Shown here piece after piece: positions 28,771 to 35,761 of a stretch of DNA of 35,761 nt. The translations under genes were made by a program, and so were the position numbers. Within the stretch, counting starts at the first letter, position 1. Every line of letters begins with the position of its first letter. The notes below the pieces were generated by a model. The model did no database searches. It had not been told where the DNA came from and saw only the letters and a list, made by a program, of their open reading frames with translations. Origin of the DNA: Nemertoderma westbladi (taxonomy: Eukaryota; Xenacoelomorpha; Nemertodermatida; Nemertodermatidae); the NCBI GenBank assembly GCA_032718475.1, contig JAUCBJ010000516.1, forward strand, positions 1 to 35,761, read 5' to 3'.

Positions 28771-29700
28771 GGGGGGGGGGGGGGGGGTCAATATGACCGC
28801 CGTCGTGGGGTCATATTGACCGACCCAATTTGTTATAACTCTGAAACAAACGCAGTTGGAAATATGAACTTTAGGACTTTTTTTACGACTTAGAAATCTA
28901 TTGTCTTCCTAATAATGATGAAAACGGTTATGAAAAATATTGGGAAGTTTTCGAGTTATAGCATCATTTTTTAACCCTACTTTTGGCGCTTTTTTGAGAC
29001 ATTTTTTGAACATTACATTTCATGAAATATGATTGTAACATCTCTATTTTTTATTTAAACCGGTGTTTTGGTATTCGCAATTAGATGTAATTCATATAAA
29101 AAAGCAAGAAATTTCAAACTTCTTTTTTCGGCGGGTGCCATATTTTAGGGCCAGCACCAAATTTTGAAATATGTAAATTTTGTAAATTGATTGTTTGATC
29201 CTGTTAAATGCGCAATAGGGGTTTTTTGGGGTTCTGTTTTTTTTGGAATATATACGAGTTGTACCACGCATATCAAACGTGTATTTTTCGGTGTGCAAAA
29301 TTTTGGTGCCAGCGCGAAACATTGAAAATCCATTCTACAGTTCAAGTGATTAGGCGTGAGGGTTCTGAAACGAAAGAATCAATAAAACATCTCAAACTTG
29401 TACTTTTGGTGATGGGTACGAAATTTGGTGCTAGCACCAAAATTAGACATATTATGCCGAAAATACGAGTAGCAATGATCTGGAAAATAATGCATTTCAT
29501 TAGAATCAGCGCTCCAGAAAACTTAAAAATGTGAATTTATGGCATGGCATAAGTCAATTAAAATTGTTGTGTTCAAACGGATAAGAGCTGGTTACTTGTT
29601 TTTTTCATTTTTTGCCTATGTAGATGACAAACACTGCCACTAATCACATCATTTTTAAATATTGTCCAATGGATTCAGCGCCCCAAAATGGTGAAAGCAA
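28771..29700. repeat. AT-rich dispersed repeat starting with G17 and a GGTCAATATGACC hairpin
   Basis: G17 at 28771-28787 overlaps GGTCAATATGACC (28786-28798), which pairs exactly with 28809-28821. The interior repeats phrases such as AAATTTTGGTGCCAGC, TTTGGTGCTAGCACC and the mirrored GGGCCAGCACCAAATTTTG (29149-29166), so it has internal symmetry. The right part (29645-29690) matches the window start. No coding sequence is recognised; frames here are short and motif-free. Confidence 0.6.
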
Positions 29701-29766
29701 AATTGCTCAACCGCACCAAAGTTTCCAGTAGAAACCTCGAGTTTTATAAACGGGTTCAAGCTGATT

Positions 29767-29846
29767 GATAATAATAATAAAAAAAAAATAATAATGTTGG
29801 TTATTTAAATAGCGCTTTTCTACGCTCGGCATACTCAAAGCGATTT
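29767..29846. repeat. (AAT)n tract next to a TTTAAATAGCGCTTTTCTA motif
   Basis: The motif AAATAGCGCTTTT..ACTCAAAGCGATTTT is an imperfect inverted repeat of a type I recall as common in interspersed repeats of many animals. With the adjacent (AAT)n it looks like the end of a non-autonomous element. Confidence 0.45.
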
Positions 29847-29849
29847 TAT

Positions 29850-30465
29850 TATTTGATCTCCTCCTGGTTGTGAAATACCTCACAGCCGTATGTGACAGAT
29901 AGAAGGTAGGTCAACATGACTGACGATGACTGACGTCAACTGGCGTTTCACTGAAACCAATAACAATAATGACAACATCTACTTTGGATGCAATGGCCAA
30001 TCCAGTGATAGTGCCTAGCGCAAAAAGGTAATTTTCAAGGTTTAAGATAATAAAATCGTATCTCAGATCTTCCATGGCTCAGGAGCGAGTTGATCGCTTG
30101 GCCACATTTAGAATTGTCCACAAAGAATTGCAAGGAGCAAAGTCCTTGAATTACGACAAGCTGGTTGACGAATTTGCCTAAAAGAAAAGTCAGGCATAAA
30201 ATGTCGGATGGTTTGAGGAAACTTTAAAATAAACATGCAAAACTTATTTTCTTAGTTATCTGCTCATTTTGGATAAAAAGTTATATGCCTATTTATCTCT
30301 ACTTACAGTAATATACATTACATACAGACTACTTTGTTTACTTTGAATGTATAGTGGGTGATCAAATTCTCGTCTGCTCAATCAAATTTACAGTATAATC
30401 CATCATTTCAATTATTTTTTAATGTAAGGGAGTGTTCAATATGTAAGGTGGCCGGATGCTGGGAT
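29850..30465. other. No recognisable feature
   Basis: No shared repeat or credible frame found. Confidence 0.4.
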
Positions 30466-30489
30466 GGGGGGGGGGGGGGGGGGGGGGGG
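30466..30489. repeat. G24 homopolymer
   Basis: Longest G run in the window, preceded by GCTGGGAT. Confidence 0.95.
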
Positions 30490-31509
30490 TACTTAAAACT
30501 AAATTGTACAGTAAGACAATTGCATTAATATTTCACTTTTTAATGCACAGTAAGGGAGCGCAGGCCAAATGTTGCAGGGGGGCGCTTGGTGATGCTGCGA
30601 TGCCACAATAGAAAATAAAATAGACTCAACAATAGAAAATAAGAGCACTGTCATCGGCATAGAATGTGAGTTTAAAAAAAAAGTAGGGGACCGAAAATAT
30701 ACTACAGTACCGGTACACCACATTTTATATTTTGTAGAGTAGACTGCGTTTTTCTAATGATTATTTCAGTCTAAGAGGTAGGACTTGCACTGTATGAACT
30801 AGTCAACAGAACCTACACCAATAAGGCCTAACATACTAATCAGAATTTCATGATCTACTATATTGGACCCTTTGCATTAAATAATTGGTTCTATCACATT
30901 TGAGGCACAGTGACAAACACCTTTCCCCAGTGGCCATTTTTGGGCCAATTTGTCTCAAATTTCACACAGACACTCTCTGACCTATGTGTAACTTCATAGA
31001 AAAAACAAATTTTAAATTAGGTGATTTTCCGCTTTGAGCAGCACGATAGAAAATCATGAGTTTATGGATTTTTTTTCGAAAAGTCAATTTTTGCCTGTTT
31101 TCAAATGTCTGAATGTGCACCATTTCCTCAATTTTCCTTCAATTTGCCGGAAAATCTACAGACAGACACTCCAGGTCGTGTATTTAATATGGTCTAATAT
31201 GGTTTAAGACTGCAGAGAACGATGTGCCCTTCGCGCAGCACGTGAAAAAACTGTATTTTCTAGAAAAATACTTCTCAATTTGACCACTGTCAGTGCTACT
31301 ACGACTGCCCTGCCAGTAGGCCTAGCAGACAACCGCACTACAGCACTACCGGACCGGTACCTACTGTAGTACCTACTGCGCTGTAAGTAGGCAATCAACT
31401 AATAGTCAAATAATATTTTAAATGGTATGTTCAATTGTACCGACGGGCCGGCAGTAGGCCTACAATTGCCATTTTAAGTGCCTTGACAATTTACGATTAT
31501 CAGAGATTT

Positions 31510-31650
31510 GGCAGACGTCATCTACAGCCGTCTTTCAGTGGTGGATCAGACACGGTCTCGATCCGGAAACACCCCCAACGTGTTGTCGTTGCTCGATGAC
31601 AATGAAGTTATCTTCGAGGACGTCTCGTTCTCTACATCGACCAGACGCTC
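31510..31650 (+). pseudogene. Possible LINE endonuclease fragment
   Basis: One plus-strand frame reads DQTRSRSGNTPNVLSLLDDN followed by EVIFEDVSF, which resembles the C-terminal part of APE-type LINE endonucleases (TR.R.G..P..LDL...N). The final SDH motif is absent, and the frame is short. A different frame gives RGRLVLYIDQTLINS, which also resembles an endonuclease phrase; both cannot be right without rearrangement. Confidence 0.25.
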
Positions 31651-32236
31651 ATCAACTCATTGACTCATGTGGAGGTTGCACACGCACCAGATGCGGAAGC
31701 GGCAATCTCTCCACCCGCACTGACGATGAATATTTTTGATGATATATTTTTAAATAATATAAATTACAGTACAATACAATTATGTTGTGAATTACTTTAC
31801 AGTAATTTGTTGTGGAATTTTATATTAAGTCAGTAAGTATTATTCATGTAATCAATAATTAATAAATTGTTAATAATAGTTTTTTAAGTTAATTATGTAA
31901 TTTATAACGCCTACTAAGTAATTTTTAATTAATCGATCATTATTTAGTACGATTTTTTAAGTCCACCTCAAATTATTATTAAGCAATTATTATATTACGG
32001 TGCATATTTTTAGGAATTGTGGCATTTTGTACAATAATAAATCAATTTGCAGTTTGTGCCATTTATTAATACATAGTTAATTAGGTAATTATATGCAATA
32101 TTTCAGTGCAATGTATGCTAATCAAGTATTGTTATTATTACTACAGTACTACTATTAATAAATAAATAAAACGTTAATAAATAAACTTACAAATAATTAG
32201 ATTCCTTAATAAGGTCATATAGACAGAACTTTGAAG

Positions 32237-32370
32237 AGGAGTGGTTTGCTATGGACGTAGCTGAATCAACAAACTTTTGAAAAAAGTATAAGTGGTTCGC
32301 CATGGGCATAGGGAAATCATCAAAGTTTGAAAAATGTATAAGTGGTTCGCCACGGGCATAGGGGAATCAA
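32237..32370. repeat. Tandem repeat of about 61 bp, 2-3 diverged copies
   Basis: GTGGTTTGCTATGGACGTAG, GTGGTTCGCCATGGGCATAG and GTGGTTCGCCACGGGCATAG mark successive units, each followed by AATCA..AAAnTTTGAAAAA. The first unit is the most diverged. Confidence 0.85.
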
Positions 32371-32407
32371 TCAAAAAATTTCTTACCACTGTGCCTCAAA
32401 TGTGATA

Positions 32408-32812
32408 TTACCAAATAATTAGATATTATAATAAATTTGAAATATATTGGTAAGCCCTATTCACCGGGGGAATCATATTGTAGTTGAAAAAGACAAAAGA
32501 AAACAGACCGTACATAGTGACAAAGTTTATATTTAATTTATAAGTTGGTAATAAGAACAGTAGCAGAATTTCATAGTATTCGACTTAATAAAGAACTGTT
32601 TGTTCAAAAATTTGTCTTCACATACATATATATTCTCATACATATATATTCTCATAGATATAAATATAATTGTAAGGAAACCAAGATCAACCACGTTAAA
32701 TAAAATTATTTGGAAACAGAGAAACAACATGTTCCTATCTGTTCAACCGTAAGTAGTCATCGTTTTATTTAAGCAGGGACACAAGGCGCAACCCTGTTTA
32801 AATACTGTAAGT
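32408..32812. other. No gene seen; ATATATTCTCATA duplication
   Basis: CATACATATATATTCTCATA occurs twice in tandem at about 32620-32655. Otherwise AT-rich. Confidence 0.5.
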
Positions 32813-32972
32813 AAAATTATCACATTGGTTACATTTTTGCATATGTGTTTCGCCGGGATTTGGCTCATCAGCTACACTAACCCGTGCAGCTGCAGCTGCA
32901 CGGGTTAGTGTAGCTGATGAGCCAAATCCCGGCGAAACACATATGCAAAAAGGTAACCAATGTGATAATTTT
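32813..32972. repeat. Palindrome with 80-bp arms and no spacer
   Basis: Axis between 32892 and 32893 in GTGCAGCTGCAGCTGCAC. The arms pair across all 80 positions except one (ACATTTTTGC on the left against GCAAAAAGGT on the right). The arms are GC-richer (CCCGGCGAAACACATATGC) than the neighbourhood. Confidence 0.97.
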
Positions 32973-33085
32973 GTCGTGCGCATGACTTGTTTTAGCAAAA
33001 CAAGTCGCGCGCACGAGTTGTTTCTGATGTGACAAGTCGTGCGCACGACTTGTTTCTGATGGAACAAGTCGTGCGCACGACTTGT
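32968..33085. repeat. Four tandem 32-bp units, each a palindrome around GTCGTGCGCACGAC
   Basis: Units at about 32968-32989, 33000-33021, 33032-33053 and 33064-33085. The last two are perfect 22-bp palindromes (ACAAGTC GTGCGCAC GACTTGT read without gaps); the first two carry one to three changes. The spacer TTCTGATG.. repeats too. It starts exactly at the end of the large palindrome. Confidence 0.93.
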
Positions 33086-33166
33086 TTCAGACAAAAAAAT
33101 TTTCTTTGTTGGCCCTTCAGTGCCACCATACGATGGAGAGAGTGTTTAAACTATTATCACTAATCT

Positions 33167-33418
33167 TTGGGAACTTCACCTTTAGAATTAATTACTGGCC
33201 ATTCAAGTCAATCAAACGTTCCGATTGGTCCACCTAAGGTTGGTGATAAAGTTTTCGTTTCAGGACGAGGTATTCAGAATAAACTCAATCCAAGATTCAG
33301 TAGTCCTGGCGTTGTCAAAGCTAGACCTTTTCCACAAGTGGTACTTTTAAATGACGGGCGATCAGTTATTATTTGGGACTGTAAAACTATAAATTGTTCT
33401 GATGGTGGGGCTATGTGA
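33167..33418 (+). pseudogene. Retroelement integrase C-terminal remnant
   Basis: An 83-codon frame opening at a TTG directly after a stop. It reads LGTSPLELITGH, then PPKVGDKVFVSGRG, then NKLNPRFSSPGVVK and VVLLNDGRSVIIWD. This is the usual end of a retrotransposon integrase, where an (H)xxTGxSPxEL helix is followed by VGDxVxV and NKLxPRFxGPxxV. The integrase core is absent upstream. It differs from the 19.5-kb Gypsy (VPPAELLLGRR, VGDRILIR), so it is from another family. Confidence 0.7.
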
Positions 33419-33560
33419 GGTTCCTTTGATGGTTCCCTTTTTGTTTTCGTGCTGCTCGAACTCTCTGATCTCTGGTCTGATCTGTCCCTCTGTCGGTTCT
33501 TTTGTGCTGTTTTTGGTTGTTAGTTTTAGAGTTTTACATTATATTGACTTTCAGAGATTA
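33419..33560. other. Short unassigned stretch
   Basis: T-rich DNA after the integrase remnant; may be the 3' part of the same element, but no LTR is visible. Confidence 0.3.
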
Positions 33561-33564
33561 CATA

Positions 33565-33692
33565 ATACCAGGGTTAGGCTAGGCTGCAGCAATTAAAGCA
33601 CTGTGCCCAAAAAGTGCTGCCCCCTTCCAGGGATCGAACCGGGGCTTCCTAATTGGAAACCAATGAATGTCACCACTAGACCAAGTTGCTGC
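33565..33692 (-). repeat. tRNA-like SINE head with good A and B boxes
   Basis: On the minus strand from 33692: GCAGCAACTTGGTCTAGTGG holds a classical A box, and GGTTCGATCCC (33630-33640) a perfect B box, spaced about as in a tRNA. The 5' and 3' ends (GCAGCAA against AAGGGGGC) do not pair as an acceptor stem, and GCAGCACTTTTTGGGCAC, GTGCTTTAATTGCTGCAGCC follow, so I favour a tRNA-derived SINE over a functional tRNA gene. Confidence 0.6.
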
Positions 33693-34080
33693 ATCGTTGT
33701 GCATTATCAATAAATTCCAAGCAAATTATCAGTATACAAAATACATGACTACAGTTACAGCTTACATTACACCAAGATTATGGTCCCACTTTCTATCTTA
33801 GGATAATTTAACTGGGATATGTAACTCATTATATTTCATTGATAAATTTCATGGTGATAATGCTCACTGCTCAGCTCATTGGTGTACTGTATTTCCCTAT
33901 TCTATTTATCAAATTCGTAACTTCAATAAAAGGATGAAATTATATGTAATAATTGTTTCTACTTTCTTTATTTCGTGCCTGCGGATAAATAACATGTATC
34001 ACATGGCAGGTGTTGGTAGAATATGATTTACGGAAATCAGACTGAAATCCATAGGTCAGATTTAGCCTACTAAGATGTGC
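33693..34080. other. No recognisable feature
   Basis: AT-rich; no supported gene. Confidence 0.45.
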
Positions 34081-34145
34081 TTACTACTACTACTACTACT
34101 ACGATAATCGGCCTGCTGCATTGCAGCTGCATATTGAGATGCTAT
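34081..34145 (-). mobile_element. LINE copy 5: 3'-tail fragment
   Basis: The minus strand reads GCAGCTGCAATGCAGCAGGC CGATTATCG and then (TAG)6, matching the last bases of copies 1, 2 and 4 (GCAGCTGCAATGCAGCATGC CGATCC and then (TAG)n). Only about 45-60 bp of the element remains. A partial echo, GGCATGCTCCAATGCAGCTC, is at 34192-34211. Confidence 0.75.
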
Positions 34146-34229
34146 ACTGGCAACAAAATATTTATGCCACCACCTTCAATCTATATAATTGGCATGCTCC
34201 AATGCAGCTCCAATGCAGCGTGCATTAAT

Positions 34230-34825
34230 AATGACGTTAAGATACTTAAGATACTAACAGGTTTGTAATTACAGGATTCTACTTTACTATTATTATTATA
34301 CAGAGGTGCATCCTTAGCTAAATTCAGTTCATTATATATATATATATACGATAGAGTAATTAATAAATCAAAGAAGGCTGATATATAATTACCCTATATT
34401 TGTCTTTTATATGTCTTTGCTCTTGCTATTATTTTGCAAAATGTTATAAGTCATATAAATCGAGTTGTGTAATGCCTTAAAGATTAGTTTGTACTCTATT
34501 CATAGTTTGGGGTGTCTGCCTAATGTTATTTAATTAGTAGATTTGTTGTCATTTATTTTTATTCGCTAAGTACAAACTGTTAATTTATATGACAGTTTAC
34601 TGAGCAGCTGTTGTAAAGCCAAAAGTGCATAAACCATTCTCGTGAGAGTGAAGTAATTAAGTTCTTCCAAAATATACCCATTTTGTTCTGTTTCAATAGT
34701 CATAGTATATTATCTACTGTTAACAAAGGTTATCATTATATTATTATACTAGTCTGTTCTGTTCATGATAGTGTAAACAATATCATTCTGTATTTGTAAT
34801 CTTGTTGCTAAGAGGAACAGGAAAC
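34230..34825. other. No gene seen; (TA)n
   Basis: Includes (TA)8 near 34334-34349. Otherwise AT-rich without features. Confidence 0.45.
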
Positions 34826-34925
34826 TAAATTATCTATCTATGTTATATCTACTAATGATGTAGCCATAGATGTGTAAATTATCTATTTCTTTATATATTT
34901 ACTAATGATGTAGCCATAGATAAGC
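34826..34925. repeat. Tandem duplication of about 50 bp
   Basis: AAATTATCTAT..TACTAATGATGTAGCCATAG occurs at 34829-34871 and again at 34877-34920 with small changes. Confidence 0.85.
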
Positions 34926-35324
34926 AACATCAACTAACTATCGTTAACTCACGAATAAGTAAAGAAGCTGTCTGTGTTTCCTTGTATTCTTCACCAATGT
35001 ACATGGATGGATTACTACACTCATCTGTTTAAAATTGAATGTTGGTATAAGATTAGGATACACCAGGTTACGCACATGTGTTGGCCATATTTCCTTGGTA
35101 GTAAGAAATTATGGATTAGTACTTGGCGAATGAATACGAATATTTGACGCAAATTGGAAATAATTGAAAACCTTTCTTAGAATATCTCTTGCGGTGGTCC
35201 ATCCAATAATAGGGCTGTATCTCCAAGGTAATAAATTCAGAAATGCCTTGACTTCAAAAAGTATAATCATTTTTAAAATGATTACTCAAAATACGAAAGA
35301 GATGCCATCACCAATCAATCCAAC
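34926..35324. other. No recognisable feature
   Basis: Unassigned AT-rich DNA. Confidence 0.45.
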
Positions 35325-35327
35325 GTA

Positions 35328-35563
35328 AAGCAAACAGTCGGCCGAGGCCGGAGGCGACCCGAAGGCTCCTCTTTCGATAGCTGCTACCCGAGGGCAGGGG
35401 TGGGCGCTAATTCTATCCCAAAGTTTGCTCCCAGTTATTTAATTGGTACTCATTTTATCGATTCCAGTGGATGATAGGCAGGCTGAGTGGACCCAGGCGG
35501 GGCTGCACCTACAACCATTAGATTAAAGGCCCGGCGCTCAACCAACTGAGATACCCCGCCATT
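35328..35563 (-). mobile_element. Second copy of the 10.1-kb tRNA-derived SINE
   Basis: On the minus strand: GGCGGGGTATCTCAGTTGGT (A box), GTTGTAGGTGCAGCCCCGCC (B box degraded at GGTGC), core ATCATCCACTGGAATCGATA plus AAATGAGTACCAATTAAATA, tail GCGCCCACCCCTGCCCTCGG and CTCCGGCCTCGGCCGACTGT. It is roughly 85-90% like 10140-10375. The A-box region here (TCTCAGTTGGTTGAGC) is closer to a tRNA than in the first copy. I see no clear target duplication. Confidence 0.9.
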
Positions 35564-35761
35564 CTTAGTTTCTTATTACAATATATGTGTATTGTCGTAT
35601 AATGCTGTTAGCGGAGTTATGTGAGATTATTTTGATGTTTATTTATTTAATAATTGCGTAAAAAAATTAGTATCACAGAATTCTCATTAGTATTAAGTAT
35701 TGGGTATTTAGATAGTCACTTAATCGTAAGGTAGAGTAGAGATCGAGGTATTTATTGTGTT

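Larger units (their letters stand above)
30892..32407. mobile_element. Element with 21-bp perfect terminal inverted repeats, about 1.5 kb
   Basis: 30892-30912 (TATCACATTTGAGGCACAGT, then G) is the exact reverse complement of 32387-32407. Similarity continues outward imperfectly (AAATAATTGG on the left, CCAAATAATT on the right). The interior is AT-rich, with a GC-richer portion at 31200-31740 and a three-copy tandem repeat near the right end. I cannot settle the target duplication or superfamily, and no transposase is visible. Confidence 0.65.

Noticed and set aside
29208-29534. 108-codon plus-strand frame
   Set aside because: Lies in the 28.8-29.7 kb repeat, no motif, AT-driven composition.
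33618-33692. Functional tRNA gene
   Set aside because: A and B boxes are good, but acceptor ends do not pair and the anticodon arm is unclear; SINE-like sequence follows.

Overview
This window looks like non-coding, repeat-dense nuclear DNA from an animal, most probably a marine invertebrate. It is AT-rich, has no bacterial-style gene packing, and carries an APE-type LINE family, a Ty3/Gypsy element with mag-like features, tRNA-headed SINEs, a hAT-type element, minisatellites and long G/C homopolymers. Frequent AGGCCTA-type words and the SINE core recall echinoderm, hemichordate or mollusc genomes, but I cannot fix the phylum. I found no convincing intact host gene; nearly every readable protein is a retroelement fragment.

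Layout. 0-3 kb: G/C hairpin and low-complexity DNA, then a 5'-truncated LINE copy (1.63-2.86 kb). 3.5 kb: tRNA-like SINE head (-). 4.0-5.8 kb: a decayed, unidentified two-gene-like coding block on the minus strand; a second diverged copy of its middle lies at 12.24-12.43 and 14.60-14.76 kb, split by the best LINE copy (12.43-14.60 kb). 7.1-9.9 kb: an older minus-strand LINE copy interrupted by a 1,880-bp hAT-like element with an exact 8-bp target duplication. 10.14-10.38 kb: a full SINE with an 11-bp target duplication. 15.7-16.2 kb: fold-back repeat. 16.8-17.1 kb: 23-bp minisatellite. 17.65-18.70 kb: exactly 35 copies of a 30-bp minisatellite with a 390-bp higher-order period. 18.77-22.85 kb: a decayed Ty3/Gypsy element on the minus strand between about 167-bp LTR-like repeats.

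22.85-24.48 kb and 25.79-27.62 kb: two copies of a unit of at least 1.6 kb that starts at the same base next to two different transposons. The unit contains one copy of the 30-bp minisatellite motif, a 27-bp minisatellite, a short membrane-protein-like ORF followed by a splice-donor-like GTGAGC, and a SINE. The second copy ends in a 172-bp-arm palindrome that folds back through a LINE insertion. 28.8-29.7 kb: a repeat related to the window start. 30.9-32.4 kb: an element with 21-bp terminal inverted repeats. 32.81-32.97 kb: an 80-bp-arm palindrome followed by four tandem palindromic 32-bp units. 33.2-33.4 kb: an integrase C-terminal remnant. 33.6 kb: another tRNA-like SINE head. 34.1 kb: a LINE tail fragment (-). 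35.3-35.6 kb: a second copy of the 10.1-kb SINE (-).

The parts are not a pathway but layered insertions, so much of their relative age can be read from nesting: hAT into old LINE, young LINE into the unidentified coding repeat, and LINE into the duplicated unit followed by fold-back duplication.
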